Counted from the first letter of the stretch, positions 9,146 to 18,489 are shown. The stretch is 64,000 nucleotides of DNA from UBA10348 sp002469915 (GCA_029249345.1 JAQWHM010000023.1:31947-95946); one strand, 5' to 3'. Notes: generated by a model not told the origin, from the sequence alone. Translations and numbers: made by a program.

Positions 9146-10741
9146 TCAAGGCATGAATTCTAGCATGCACACGTGACGGACCCCTTCAATGTGGGAAACT
9201 TTATCCAAGATCTCGCGGGTTAAGGGCTGATCAACTGAAATGGCCGTCAGCGCTTCCGTCCCAGGTACCTTTCTCCCTAGCGCGAGTGAACCAATATTTA
9301 TTCCTTCATCCGCTAATGCTTGTCCGACACGCGCAAGCATTCCTGGTCGATCCTGATTTCTATACAAAAGGAGATGGCCTTCGGCTTTCAATTCCATTTC
9401 GTATCCATCTACAGACGTAATTCGCACATCTTGTTCGCTAAACATCGTCCCTGTAATGGAAAATGAGGTATCGGCGCCCTCTAGATGGAGCTCAACAAGG
9501 TTCGAAAATGAGCTTTCCGGGCGAAACGTCTCTACGTCCCGAACCAGTCCCGCTTCATCGGCCACTACTTGAGCGTTAATAAGGTTAACAGGCTGCCCCC
9601 AACTGGAGGAAAGAAACCCTTTGAGGGCGATCACCTGCAGGACATCTTTATACTTTCTCGGTACGTCTCCGTGACAGCGCACCACTAGCCTTTCAACCTT
9701 TCCTGGAAATAATTGTCGGGCTGCAAGACCTAGTTTATCTGCGAGTACCACGTAGGGTCTGACCTCCGGTTGCGCAGCTAACCGAATGGCCATCGTATTG
9801 ACCGCCGTTAGAACAGGCTCGTTTCTGAGCGCGCGAATCACTTGTTCTGTCACCTGCCGAGCCACCTTCTCTTGTGCCTCGTCCGTTGAGGCAGCAATGT
9901 GAGGAGTCCCAAGAAAGCGGTCATGTCCGAGGAGCGCCGCAAGATTATGAGATGGGGGCTCGCTTGTGTACACATCCATTGCAGCCCCGCCAATATGCCC
10001 AGACTCCAAACCTACCAACAAAGCTTCCTCATTGATAATTCCACCCCGAGCGCAATTGATAACCCCAACGCCCTTTTTACACTTGGCAAGCGTCTCGCGA
10101 TTCAATAAGTCCTTGGTGGCTGGAATGAGCGGAGTATGGACAGAAACAAAGTCGGCCCTCTCATACAGCGTTTCCAAATCAGTCAACTCAATTCCAATCC
10201 GCTCCGCAGCCTCTTGCGTGAGCACCGGATCAAAACCTACGACTGTCATGCCAAACGCCAAACAACGTTCTGCTACGGTTCGCCCAATCTTCCCGATACC
10301 AATGATGCCGATGGTCTTTCCGAATAGCTCTGAACCCGTAAAGAGTTTTCTTTCCCAACGCCCCTCTTTTAGCGAGGCAGAGGCGGGACCGATTCTCCTG
10401 GCAAGCCCCAACAGCATAGCCATGGTATGTTCGGCTGTTGAAATGGTATTCCCAGCAGGTGCGTTCAGCACTAGTACGCCCCGTTTGGTAGCTGCCTTGA
10501 GATCCACATTATCCACGCCTACACCGGCACGGCCAATTACTTTCAGTGAAGTCGCTTGATCTAGATACTCTTCGCCGATACTCGTTCCACTTCGGATAAT
10601 CCAACCCTCGAAGGTTGAACACCTATCCAGTATCTCATCCCTAGACCACGAACTTCCGTCTACACACTTGATTCCAGATTCACTTAGGAGATCGTAAGCA
10701 ATTGAATGAAGAGAGTCGGTAATAAGTACACTTCTAGCCAT
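9146..10741 (-). CDS. serA: D-3-phosphoglycerate dehydrogenase
   Basis: 531 residues, the long form of the family. It oxidises 3-phosphoglycerate to 3-phosphohydroxypyruvate with NAD, the first step of serine synthesis, in the cytoplasm. Visible are the Rossmann motif GIIGIGKIGRTVAERC near residue 145, the catalytic region with Arg in NCARGGIINEEAL, Glu in YTSEPP and His in GTPHIAASTDEAQ. An intervening allosteric substrate-binding-type domain follows (about 320-450), then a C-terminal ACT domain (about 455-531, RPGMLARVGQALADEGINI), which normally gives serine feedback. It is preceded by engB on the same strand with a 52-bp gap, so it may share the sucD-engB transcript. Confidence 0.95.
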   Translation of the reverse strand: MARSVLITDSLHSIAYDLLSESGIKCVDGSSWSRDEILDRCSTFEGWIIRSGTSIGEEYLDQATSLKVIGRAGVGVDNVDLKAATKRGVLVLNAPAGNTISTAEHTMAMLLGLARRIGPASASLKEGRWERKLFTGSELFGKTIGIIGIGKIGRTVAERCLAFGMTVVGFDPVLTQEAAERIGIELTDLETLYERADFVSVHTPLIPATKDLLNRETLAKCKKGVGVINCARGGIINEEALLVGLESGHIGGAAMDVYTSEPPSHNLAALLGHDRFLGTPHIAASTDEAQEKVARQVTEQVIRALRNEPVLTAVNTMAIRLAAQPEVRPYVVLADKLGLAARQLFPGKVERLVVRCHGDVPRKYKDVLQVIALKGFLSSSWGQPVNLINAQVVADEAGLVRDVETFRPESSFSNLVELHLEGADTSFSITGTMFSEQDVRITSVDGYEMELKAEGHLLLYRNQDRPGMLARVGQALADEGINIGSLALGRKVPGTEALTAISVDQPLTREILDKVSHIEGVRHVCMLEFMP

Positions 10742-10793
10742 GATTGTAAAGCCGCTCTTATATTAAGGTGTAGCATCCGCTGCTAAATCAATA

Positions 10794-11381
10794 TCACTGC
10801 AGATGAGTTTGTATCCAGCCAAGTAGTTCTGGCTTACCTCTGCCATCTTTTGCACTCGTCAGAATGACGGGCTTATCCTGACCAAGCTCAGCAAGCGTTT
10901 TACGAACTATCGCGACTGACTTGGACCGTTCATTACCGGATAACTTATCGCCTTTCGTTAGCAAAATAACGTGTTCGGCATCCGACTCCCTCATGAGCAT
11001 CATGAGCTCCTTGTCTAACGGAGTAGGCGGATGCCGGGAATCAATAAGCTGAAAAACCACTCTGAGTAGTTCACGCTTGGTAATGTAATTACCGATTAGA
11101 GTTTGCCACTTCGCTCGTTGCTTCTTCGAGACTCGTGCATACCCGAACCCAGGCAGGTCAACAACGTGAAACGTGTTATTGACGAGGTAAAAGTTGATTT
11201 CTTGCGTCTTTCCTGGCGTAGAACTGGTCCGAGCCAAGTTTTTCCGATTAAAAAGACGATTGATCAGTGAGCTTTTGCCCACGTTTGAACGTCCTACAAA
11301 CGCGATCTCAGGCTGGCCTGTCTCTGGCATTTTGCCGAGAGCCATAGCCCCCTGAACAAACTCGACTTGATCAATCTTCAT
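10794..11381 (-). CDS. engB: Ribosome biogenesis GTPase EngB (YihA/YsxC)
   Basis: 195 residues, normal for this TRAFAC-class GTPase, which assists late assembly of the 50S subunit. All nucleotide motifs are visible: G1 GRSNVGKSS near residue 30, the switch-I Thr in SSTPGKTQEINF, G3 DLPGFGYA, G4 TKGDK and G5 TSAKDGRG. The KKQRAKW sequence after G3 is typical of the family. It lies 38 bp after sucD and 52 bp before serA on the same strand, so co-transcription with these unrelated housekeeping genes is likely. No odd features. Confidence 0.96.
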   Translation of the reverse strand: MKIDQVEFVQGAMALGKMPETGQPEIAFVGRSNVGKSSLINRLFNRKNLARTSSTPGKTQEINFYLVNNTFHVVDLPGFGYARVSKKQRAKWQTLIGNYITKRELLRVVFQLIDSRHPPTPLDKELMMLMRESDAEHVILLTKGDKLSGNERSKSVAIVRKTLAELGQDKPVILTSAKDGRGKPELLGWIQTHLQ

Positions 11382-11419
11382 CCAGTTAACTGCGCATCCT
11401 TAACGACTGGCAGCCTCGG

Positions 11420-12295
11420 TCAAGCGACGGAAAAATGGTCAGCAACGGCTTCGCCAAGGGCAGCAGGATTGTGCACGATGGTGGCACCTGCAGCGCCAAG
11501 CGCAGCAAACTTGTCTTCAGCTGTACCCTTTCCGCCTGAAATGATAGCACCGGCATGACCCATACGACGGCCCGGAGGCGCTGTCTGCCCTGCGATAAAC
11601 ACAAAAACAGGTTTGTCCATATGGTCCCGAATGTACTCGGCAGCTTCTTCTTCCGCAGTCCCACCGATTTCACCAATCATGACTACTGCTTCCGTTTCAG
11701 CATCAGCTTGGAAGAGTCTAAGAATGTCGATGAAACGCGATCCGATGATTGGATCTCCTCCAATTCCGACAGCAGTACTCTGACCAAGACCTTTTCGGGT
11801 CAACTGATCGACAGCTTCATAGGTTAAGGTACCACTACGGGATACGACTCCTACGTTGCCTTCAGAAAAAATCATGGCCGGCATGATCCCTACTTTGGCT
11901 TGGCCTGGAGTCAATACTCCGGGACAGTTCGGTCCAATTAGCGCTGCCCCTTGCTCTCTCACATAGTGATAGACCGGAACCATGTCACGAGTAGGAATGC
12001 CTTCCGTAATACAAATAATCGTTTTGATACCAGCATTGGCCGATTCTAAAATCGCATCTGCCGCAAACGGCGGAGGAACGAAAATGATAGATGTATTGGC
12101 GCCTTCCTGATCTACAGCATCAGAAACGGTATTGAATACCGGTTTGCCCAGATGGGTCTGCCCACCTTTGCCGGGCGTCACACCACCAATAAGGGGTGTT
12201 CCGTATTCCAGCATCTGTTCAGAGTGGAACGTGCCTTCTTTTCCGGTATAGCCCTGAACTACAAGGCGAGTATTCTTGTCAACCAGGATAGCCAT
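11420..12295 (-). CDS. sucD: Succinyl-CoA ligase (ADP/GDP-forming) alpha subunit
   Basis: 291 residues. The N-terminal CoA-binding Rossmann part (VQGYTGKEGTFHSEQM near residue 12, TPGKGGQTHLGKPVF) and the ligase half with the phospho-His motif GHAGAIISGGKGTAEDK near residue 245 are intact. With SucC it interconverts succinyl-CoA and succinate while making ATP or GTP in the citric acid cycle. sucC is not in the window, so the two subunits are encoded apart here, which is common in Bacteroidota-related genomes. A terminator 170 bp upstream separates it from tatA. Confidence 0.96.
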   Translation of the reverse strand: MAILVDKNTRLVVQGYTGKEGTFHSEQMLEYGTPLIGGVTPGKGGQTHLGKPVFNTVSDAVDQEGANTSIIFVPPPFAADAILESANAGIKTIICITEGIPTRDMVPVYHYVREQGAALIGPNCPGVLTPGQAKVGIMPAMIFSEGNVGVVSRSGTLTYEAVDQLTRKGLGQSTAVGIGGDPIIGSRFIDILRLFQADAETEAVVMIGEIGGTAEEEAAEYIRDHMDKPVFVFIAGQTAPPGRRMGHAGAIISGGKGTAEDKFAALGAAGATIVHNPAALGEAVADHFSVA

Positions 12296-12464
12296 GGCTT
12301 CTGATAATATTGAGTGACTTGGACCAAATGGGACGTCCGGCCGAGGCCGAACGCAGAATTACCAAGTTTACCGCGCAGTATCACAAACCTCAATCGTGAA
12401 ATGTAAACCTCTAAAGAAATCGACGGCAATGAGCAGACCAAATATTGAATATGAGACAAACACA

Positions 12465-12506
12465 AAGCGGGCCGGTTGAGGTGTGTTCACCTCAACCGGC
12501 CCGCTT
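12465..12506 (-). terminator. Terminator after tatA, 19-bp perfect stem
   Basis: Arms AAGCGGGCCGGTTGAGGTG and its exact complement around a TGTT loop, 18 nt after the tatA stop. The minus-strand sequence that follows is T-rich (CTTTGTGTTTG). The stem starts with the same AAGCGGG base sequence as the hairpins at 463 and 49685. Confidence 0.8.
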
Positions 12507-12524
12507 CATACATACTATATAACC

Positions 12525-12806
12525 TTAATTAGCCGGATTCTGGGGAGGTTGGTCTGCGGCTGGAGGTGCTGCTTGTTGCGACGCATCCGTTCGGGGCGTA
12601 GATGCTCCGTGAGTTGGCGGATTCGGATGAATGCGATTAGCGGGTTCGTTTACATTCAGCTCTCTTGAAATCTCACTCGTTGCCGATTTGAATTCCTTAA
12701 TACCCTTTCCCAAACCGCGGGCGATTTCGGGAATCCTTTTAGCTCCAAAAATGAGCAGGATGGCCAGAAATATTAGTACCAGTTCAAAAGGTCCGAGGCT
12801 TCCCAT
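12525..12806 (-). CDS. tatA: Sec-independent (Tat) translocase protein TatA/E
   Basis: 93 residues. One N-terminal membrane helix (about 7-23, FELVLIFLAILLIFGAKRIP) is followed by the conserved amphipathic helix (PEIARGLGKGIKEFKSATSE) and a Pro/Ala/Gln-rich polar tail, the standard TatA architecture. It forms the translocation pore for folded twin-arginine proteins in the inner membrane. It stands alone, ended by a strong hairpin; tatB/tatC are not in the window. TatA, TatB and TatE are hard to separate by sequence; the short length and GAKRIPE favour TatA/E. Confidence 0.93.
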   Translation of the reverse strand: MGSLGPFELVLIFLAILLIFGAKRIPEIARGLGKGIKEFKSATSEISRELNVNEPANRIHPNPPTHGASTPRTDASQQAAPPAADQPPQNPAN

Positions 12807-13052
12807 TTCTTCACACCGTGTAGAAGTGTCTATATAAGACGTGTAGATCGAATAATGTGTTGGACGCTTTCTTGAGGACGCGCCCGATACCTGAAATCAC
12901 AAAATAAACAGAAATCCTTTAAAAACGCGGGATTTAGTCTGTGCTATTTTGGAGCTTTACGATTCCCTCTGGGAGCAGTTCCACTTATTGGCCTTCTAGG
13001 GAGCTGAAGCGAACTACATACACGCTATGCAAATAGCTAAACTAATCCAATT

Positions 13053-14081
13053 ATGCTCACACTTGACGATATCCAGTCTTGGCCAAAAGCGGAGTTGCAT
13101 TCTCATCTTGACGGAGCGATGCGCTTGACCACGATGATAGAGATGGCAGATCAACAAGGAAAGCGAGATCTGCTGCCGGCTTCATCGCTTGAAGGGTTAA
13201 AGATAGAATTGGCTAAAATAGATCATTCAGCAAACCTGCATGAGTATCTAGCCTGGTTCAAGTACACTATTGGACTCATGCAATCCGAAGAGGCGCTTCA
13301 TCGAATCGCTTTTGAGATGGCTGAAGACTTCGCTAAAGAAAACGTCCGATATGTGGAAGTTCGATTTGGACCTGTGCTGCATACCCAAGAAGGGTTGACC
13401 CTTGAGCAGGTTCTCGACGCTGTGATTGCAGGCCTTGAACAGGCAAAATCAACCTATGGGATTGAATACGGGATTATTGTTTGCGCTCTTCGAGACCGTT
13501 TTGTAGAAGCATCACTTGAGCAAGCTCATTTGGCCGTACGCTACGCCAAGCGAGGGGTTGTCGCATTTGATTTGGCGGGTGCCGAGGCGGGAAATCCAGC
13601 CAAACAGCACCTAGAAGCATTCTACTACGCTCGTAATCACCTACTCGGCTTGACCGTGCATGCAGGCGAATCTTGGGGACCGGAGTCCATTCACCAAGCA
13701 TTGTTCTTTTGCGGTGCACATCGCATAGGACATGGAATCACGTTAAATCAAGATCCAGAACTACTGAACTTTGTACGGGATCACCAGATCCCGCTTGAAA
13801 TTTGCCCGACCAGTAACGTTCAGACTCAGGTAGTGTCTTCGTACGAGGAGCACCCAATCGCTGAACTTGTGCGTAGTGGGGTAGCCGTTACGATAAATAC
13901 CGATAGCCGACTTTTTAGCCATACCAATTCCAGCGGGGAGCTATTTTTGGCACATACCAGATGCGGCCTTACAGCGGAAGAGACGAGAGAGGTAGTCCTA
14001 AACGGATTCAAACACGCCTTCTTATCTCATAAACGAAAAATGGAGCTATTGGAAGAGGCAAAATCCCTCATATCTGTTTAA
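13053..14081 (+). CDS. add: Adenosine deaminase
   Basis: 342 residues. Zinc ligands and active-site residues of the metal-dependent hydrolase family are all visible: HSHLDG (His16, His18), HAGESWG near residue 204, GHGITL, CPTSN and the Asp in NTDSRLFSHTNSSGE. It deaminates adenosine or deoxyadenosine to inosine in purine salvage. The NTDSRLFS version is typical of the adenosine branch rather than adenine deaminase, though substrate should be taken as likely, not proven. It starts a short plus-strand run with aroA, whose ATG lies 4 nt after this stop. Confidence 0.9.
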   Translation: MLTLDDIQSWPKAELHSHLDGAMRLTTMIEMADQQGKRDLLPASSLEGLKIELAKIDHSANLHEYLAWFKYTIGLMQSEEALHRIAFEMAEDFAKENVRYVEVRFGPVLHTQEGLTLEQVLDAVIAGLEQAKSTYGIEYGIIVCALRDRFVEASLEQAHLAVRYAKRGVVAFDLAGAEAGNPAKQHLEAFYYARNHLLGLTVHAGESWGPESIHQALFFCGAHRIGHGITLNQDPELLNFVRDHQIPLEICPTSNVQTQVVSSYEEHPIAELVRSGVAVTINTDSRLFSHTNSSGELFLAHTRCGLTAEETREVVLNGFKHAFLSHKRKMELLEEAKSLISV

Positions 14082-14084
14082 ATC

Positions 14085-15377
14085 ATGAGCCAATCGCCCA
14101 AAGCTACTCGGATTATTCAGCCCTCAAGAGGATTGGTCGGCAGTGTTGAGCTTCCACCGGATAAATCTATTGCCCATCGTGCAGCGCTTTTCTCTGCCCT
14201 AGCAGATGGAACGAGCCATATCGTCGGTTTTCCAGAGGCGGAAGACCCGCAATCCACACTGGCCTGCCTGAGGCAGCTTGGGATTAGAATCGAGGATACC
14301 GACACCGGTCTGGCCATTCATGGGAAAGGTTTGCATGGACTAAAAGCCTCAGATACTCCTCTCGATTGCGGCAACTCGGGAACGACCATGCGGCTTTTAT
14401 CCGGTATTCTTGCTGGCCAGCCCTTTTCTTCAACACTTGTTGGGGACGCTTCCCTTTCGGTACGGCCCATGGGTCGAATAACTGATCCGTTGCGCCTGAT
14501 GAATGCTGAGATTGATTCCACTGAAGGCCATGCGCCCTTGCACATCAGAGCGGCCTACCCACTTAAGGCCATGGAGTACCCACTTCCTGTTGCCTCCGCT
14601 CAAGTAAAATCGTGTGTTCTTTTGGCTGGTCTCTTTGCCAAAGGCACGACCACAATCATTGAAGATATCCCATCCAGAGATCATACCGAACGGATGCTGG
14701 GACTGTCTTCCTTCACTGTGGGGAGTGCAAAGCATATTTCAATAGACGGAGATTTTTCTATTCTTCCCCGGATGTGGTCCATACCAGCTGACTTCTCAGC
14801 GGCTGCCTTCTTTCTCGTAGCTGGTTGTATTCTACCGGACACGGCTCTTCACCTACCGCGAGTCGGTTTAAACCCTTCTAGGACCGGTCTTTTAGACGTT
14901 TTAAGGGCAATGGGCGCAGATATACAAATCCGGAATGAACGCGTGGTATCCGGAGAGACACTAGCCGACCTCGATGTTCGCACATCCGCACTGAATGGAT
15001 TAGAAGTGAAAGGGGATATTGTAGCCAATATTATCGACGAAATCCCCATTCTTTGTGTCGCTGCCGCGTTGGCCGAGGGAACGACCCACATTAAGGATGC
15101 TACAGAACTCAGGCACAAGGAGACCGACCGGATCCGAGCTATGGTTGATGGACTCAGCGCACTGGGGGTCCAGGTAACTGAGCAGGAGGACGGGCTAGAA
15201 ATTACGGGGGGAACGTCACTTTCAGGCGGTGACGTGAGCAGTTTTGGTGATCACCGTATTGCTATGTCGATGGCGATTGCAGGACTGGCGGCTTCTGAAC
15301 CTGTACGGATTGAGGGAAGCCAGGCGGCCTCCATTTCTTATCCAGGTTTTTGGGATACGCTCGAGCGCCTCAGATAA
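14085..15377 (+). CDS. aroA: 3-phosphoshikimate 1-carboxyvinyltransferase (EPSP synthase)
   Basis: 430 residues, normal length. It joins phosphoenolpyruvate to shikimate-3-phosphate in the shikimate pathway, upstream of the chorismate used by the Men operon at 28.7-37.1 kb. Motifs: PPDKSIAHRAALFSALA near the N-terminus, NSGTTMRLLSG (about 87-97), PSRDHTERML, the catalytic-loop region DEIPILCVAAALAEG, KETDRI and FGDHRIAMSMAIA near the C-terminus. It follows add by 3 nt and ends only 2 nt from the stop of the convergent MGMT-family gene, leaving no room for a separate terminator between them. Confidence 0.96.
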   Translation: MSQSPKATRIIQPSRGLVGSVELPPDKSIAHRAALFSALADGTSHIVGFPEAEDPQSTLACLRQLGIRIEDTDTGLAIHGKGLHGLKASDTPLDCGNSGTTMRLLSGILAGQPFSSTLVGDASLSVRPMGRITDPLRLMNAEIDSTEGHAPLHIRAAYPLKAMEYPLPVASAQVKSCVLLAGLFAKGTTTIIEDIPSRDHTERMLGLSSFTVGSAKHISIDGDFSILPRMWSIPADFSAAAFFLVAGCILPDTALHLPRVGLNPSRTGLLDVLRAMGADIQIRNERVVSGETLADLDVRTSALNGLEVKGDIVANIIDEIPILCVAAALAEGTTHIKDATELRHKETDRIRAMVDGLSALGVQVTEQEDGLEITGGTSLSGGDVSSFGDHRIAMSMAIAGLAASEPVRIEGSQAASISYPGFWDTLERLR

Positions 15378-15379
15378 GA

Positions 15380-15721
15380 TTATTGGGAGTTCGGTATCCA
15401 AAGATGCTTTGATAGGTCTACGATACCCTCCTCAACAAACGAAACACCTTCACTTCGGAGTCTTTCCTCCATGACGTGCGGTCCTCCGAAGCTACCTCGG
15501 CCGCTTAATCCGCCATACCGGTTAACGACCCGATGGCAAGGGAGACGTTTTTGCGCCGCGGCCTTCAATGCCCAACCAACCGTACGAGCAGCACTTTTCG
15601 ATCCTAAATACTCTGCGATGTGGCCATAGGTTGTAACCTTCCCCAACGGAATCTCTGCTACCACATCCCAAACCCGGTCAAAAAAATCTGACCCGGCGGC
15701 ACTTTTTGACGGTGATGTCAT
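15380..15721 (-). CDS. MGMT-family DNA-binding protein (methyltransferase-like, single domain)
   Basis: 113 residues, only the C-terminal DNA-binding/active-site domain of O6-alkylguanine-DNA alkyltransferase; the usual N-terminal domain is missing. It keeps the alkyl-acceptor motif PCHRVVNRYGGLSG with its Cys, unlike alkyltransferase-like (ATL) proteins in which that Cys is Trp. Also visible are IPLGKVTTYGHIAEYLG and GWALKA. It could be a minimal alkyltransferase or a protein that flags alkylated bases for nucleotide excision repair. It lies downstream of the SPFH gene, with a 30-nt perfect palindrome ending 17 nt before its ATG. Confidence 0.85.
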   Translation of the reverse strand: MTSPSKSAAGSDFFDRVWDVVAEIPLGKVTTYGHIAEYLGSKSAARTVGWALKAAAQKRLPCHRVVNRYGGLSGRGSFGGPHVMEERLRSEGVSFVEEGIVDLSKHLWIPNSQ

Positions 15722-15738
15722 GCTGAAATCAAATAGAC

Positions 15739-15768
15739 ATGCGGGCCGGGCGTACGCCCGGCCCGCAT
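15739..15768. repeat. 30-nt perfect palindrome, probable terminator of the SPFH gene
   Basis: The sequence ATGCGGGCCGGGCGT and its exact complement abut with no loop. It lies 11 nt after the SPFH stop and 17 nt before the MGMT-family ATG, both on the minus strand. The core GCGGGCCGGGC is shared with the hairpin at 49685-49717. The T-run is poor, so its role as terminator is inferred from position. Confidence 0.6.
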
Positions 15769-15779
15769 CATCTCATTTC

Positions 15780-16616
15780 TTACTGATTTCCGAGAATAAT
15801 CGGAAGGCCGTCGCCTCCTGAGCCAATCACGACCGTTTTTGAATTAGGCGAATTAGCAAGCATCTGCGTGGCTTCGATGCCTTTAAACCGCAGGAACTGA
15901 TTGGAAAGACTGGCCGTGATAATACGCTGGTATTCAGCTTGGCCACGTGCTTCAATCTCCTTACGCTGGGCTTCTAGATCCTCTTTCAAAAGTGTGAATT
16001 CATAGCGCTCCGCTTCCTGCTCTTCTTTCAGCTTATTCTCAATCGCAGTTCGGATCTGATCTGGAAGAGAAATATCCCTGATTAGGACAGCGTCAACGGT
16101 AACGTTTTCACCGGCAACCGCATCCCTGACCTGAGCAAAAATTGTTTCTTGAAGTTCTGTTCTGCGGCTAGAGTACAGTTCCTCAGGCGTGTATTGCCCT
16201 ACAATTTCACGCACTGCACTTCTGAGTTCAGGTTGCACCAACTTGCTGTAGTAATCTTGCCCGTACGTCACATGCAGATTTGCAACAGACTCGGCTTCTG
16301 GGCGCCAGCGAATCGATGCATCCATCCCGATGGATAGACCATTTGATGACAACGCATCGATGTCCTCAAGCTGCTCCTGAACACGCAAATCATATTTGAA
16401 CAGCGTGACCCAGGGTGCGTGAATCTGTATCCCCTCACCATATTGTTGATCGAGATCGGTACCACCGAACATGGAATACTTGACGGCTCCTTGACCGGAA
16501 CCGATGCTGGTGGTCATGCAGCCACCGGCCATCGTGATGATTAGCAGGAATACAAAACCAAGAATTCCACCTCGCATGAGCAAGCGGGTAACGTTTGGAA
16601 ACTGGGGCTCAGCCAT
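15780..16616 (-). CDS. SPFH/prohibitin-family membrane protein
   Basis: 278 residues from the ATG at 16614-16616; an earlier in-frame start would add 36 residues not typical of the family. One membrane helix near the N-terminus (GGILGFVFLLIITMAG) ends at GGCMTT, which also looks like a weak lipobox, and is followed by the band-7/SPFH domain (about 35-215) and a Glu/Lys/Arg-rich coiled coil (NKLKEEQEAERYEFTLL). Prohibitins form large membrane rings that organise lipid domains or modulate membrane proteases. The domain should face the periplasm if the helix is a signal anchor. No partner such as an NfeD or FtsH gene lies next to it. Function here is not known. Confidence 0.85.
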   Translation of the reverse strand: MAEPQFPNVTRLLMRGGILGFVFLLIITMAGGCMTTSIGSGQGAVKYSMFGGTDLDQQYGEGIQIHAPWVTLFKYDLRVQEQLEDIDALSSNGLSIGMDASIRWRPEAESVANLHVTYGQDYYSKLVQPELRSAVREIVGQYTPEELYSSRRTELQETIFAQVRDAVAGENVTVDAVLIRDISLPDQIRTAIENKLKEEQEAERYEFTLLKEDLEAQRKEIEARGQAEYQRIITASLSNQFLRFKGIEATQMLANSPNSKTVVIGSGGDGLPIILGNQ

Positions 16617-16741
16617 AATCTTATTTAGTTTGTCTTCTATGATGAATATTTTATACCATAATTTGTGCAACGAATCCTGCCGTTCAGAGTTGCGATTTCT
16701 GAAGGGTGTTACCGTGAATTCCAATTTTCCATGCTAGGTTT

Positions 16742-17692
16742 TTGAATAGTCTGACGCCATCCCAACTAGATCTTTTACAGCGCGCTCTAGGACCCACTCG
16801 GGTTCTGGAAGAACATGTGTTAGCGCCCTATACCACATTCAAGATTGGGGGACCAGCTGACGCTTTTTACGAAGCTACCTCTGCCGATGAGTTAAGCACC
16901 GCAATCCAAGCGGCCCGCAAGGCCGACATTCCCTGTTTCGTTCTGGGGCTCGGCGCCAATATTCTGGTGGGAGACAAAGGCTTCCGAGGTCTGGTCATTC
17001 GAAATGCGGCACGCAATATGTCCATGTCACCGGACGGTGTGCTACACGTCGAAAGCGGAGCCATCGTCTGGCCAGATGTCATTCGGTACGCGATTCAATG
17101 TCAATTCGCGGGACTGGAGCATTATGCGGGCATTCCATCCACTGTGGGCGGCGCGTTGTGGCAAAACCTTCATTTTCTTTCCCCTGCGCCAAAGCGTGAG
17201 CGCACCATGTTTATTGACGAGGTTTTTCTGGATGCCCTGCTGCTCACTCCCGAAAACACCCTCCAACAGGTTAATCACGAATACTTCGGTTTCGGCTACG
17301 ACCAATCCATTTTACACCATTCGGGTGATATTGTGCTCTCTGCCAGATTCAATCTGGAAAAGGGAGATCAGCAGAACATGAACCGAATTGTAGACGAGAA
17401 CCTTGCCTGGCGAAAAGAACGCCATCCTCCTCTGGAAACCGAACCTAGCGCGGGCTCCATTTTCCAGAAAATCGAAGGCATCGGTGCTGGTCGCCTGATC
17501 GATGAATGCGGGATGAAAGGCGCCCGCCAAGGGGGTATAGAGATTACCCAACGGCATGCCAACATCATGATAAATCGCGGCGGAGGAACCGCTTCGGATG
17601 TAATCAAGCTGATCGAGCGAGTCGTAACGACCGTAAAAGATCAAAAAGGCCATATATTGAAGCCTGAGATTGCAATGATAGGTGAATTCTAG
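16742..17692 (+). CDS. murB: UDP-N-acetylenolpyruvoylglucosamine reductase
   Basis: 316 residues from a TTG codon at 16742; no in-frame ATG fits the conserved N-terminus. FAD-binding motifs are TTFKIGGPAD near residue 32, LGLGANILVGDKGF and a modified GIPSTVGGALWQNLHF. The insertion with EYFGFGYDQS is typical of type I MurB. The catalytic proton donor is the Ser in PSAGSIFQKIEG, and a Glu lies in LKPEIAMIGEF. It reduces the enolpyruvyl group to make UDP-MurNAc for peptidoglycan. It runs divergently from the SPFH gene and leads into the ccm genes with a 29-bp gap, so may share their transcript. Confidence 0.93.
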   Translation: MNSLTPSQLDLLQRALGPTRVLEEHVLAPYTTFKIGGPADAFYEATSADELSTAIQAARKADIPCFVLGLGANILVGDKGFRGLVIRNAARNMSMSPDGVLHVESGAIVWPDVIRYAIQCQFAGLEHYAGIPSTVGGALWQNLHFLSPAPKRERTMFIDEVFLDALLLTPENTLQQVNHEYFGFGYDQSILHHSGDIVLSARFNLEKGDQQNMNRIVDENLAWRKERHPPLETEPSAGSIFQKIEGIGAGRLIDECGMKGARQGGIEITQRHANIMINRGGGTASDVIKLIERVVTTVKDQKGHILKPEIAMIGEF

Positions 17693-17721
17693 AGGTCTCT
17701 GGACCAGTAATTGCGCACATT

Positions 17722-18396
17722 ATGATCAATTGGATTATAGGCAGCTGGGCGGTCCTTGAAAAAGACCTCCGACTTGAAATGCGGAGTCGATATGCACTCA
17801 ACATGCTTCTCATGTTCGTGCTTTCGTCTCTGCTCTTAATGGCGCTTGCTATCGGTCAAAACCCAATCAGTGAGCACATGCAAATCGCCCTTTTGTGGGT
17901 GGTAATCATGTTTTCGGCCGCCATCGGGCTAGGGCGCTCTTTCGTAGCCGAGGAAGAACGCGGGACCGTCCTTCTTCTCCAGCTCAACGTGCCCGGAACT
18001 CAAGTATTTGCGGGTAAACTGGTCTTCAATTTCCTCTTGCTCTTAGCCGTAGACGGGCTCAGCCTAACGGTATTCAGCCTTCTACTAAATATGCAGATTT
18101 TCAATCTGCCTCTGCTAATCACGGCTCTTGTTCTAGGCTCTCTCGGTGTTGCCGGTGCAACCACCTTGCTGGCTGCTATAATTGCCCGAGCAACCAACCG
18201 AGGTCCTCTCCTACCGGTCCTGCTTTTTCCCATGCTGATTCCCCTCCTTCTTTCTGTCGTTTTTGCCTCTCGACAGGCACTTGCCGGCGGGTTGGGGTGG
18301 ATAGGCGCCCAGACTGAACTCGTGACAATGGGAGCTTTTGCAGGTGTCGTAATCACGGCTGCATTTTTACTTTTTGAATACGTCTGGACCGACTAG
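17722..18396 (+). CDS. ccmB: Haem exporter protein CcmB
   Basis: 224 residues with six hydrophobic helices. The N-terminus (WAVLEKDLRLEMRSRYALN) and the AEEERGTVLLLQLNVPG segment are typical of CcmB, the ABC-transporter permease of cytochrome c maturation system I. It works with the CcmA ATPase and CcmC to release holo-CcmE. No ccmA lies next to it, unlike the usual ccmABC order; the ATPase must be elsewhere. The gap to ccmC is 93 bp and contains only a 6-bp hairpin near 18427. Confidence 0.9.
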   Translation: MINWIIGSWAVLEKDLRLEMRSRYALNMLLMFVLSSLLLMALAIGQNPISEHMQIALLWVVIMFSAAIGLGRSFVAEEERGTVLLLQLNVPGTQVFAGKLVFNFLLLLAVDGLSLTVFSLLLNMQIFNLPLLITALVLGSLGVAGATTLLAAIIARATNRGPLLPVLLFPMLIPLLLSVVFASRQALAGGLGWIGAQTELVTMGAFAGVVITAAFLLFEYVWTD

Positions 18397-18489
18397 AATT
18401 AATTCGTATTCCTTCTCAAAAGATTGGTTTGATCCAATCCGTCCGGTACCGTAAAATTTGTTAAGCCACACCCAGATCCAGGGACTCAG

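Noticed and set aside
9966..10559. 197-codon plus-strand frame across serA
   Set aside because: Fully antisense to the conserved catalytic domain of serA; composition is that of a shadow frame.
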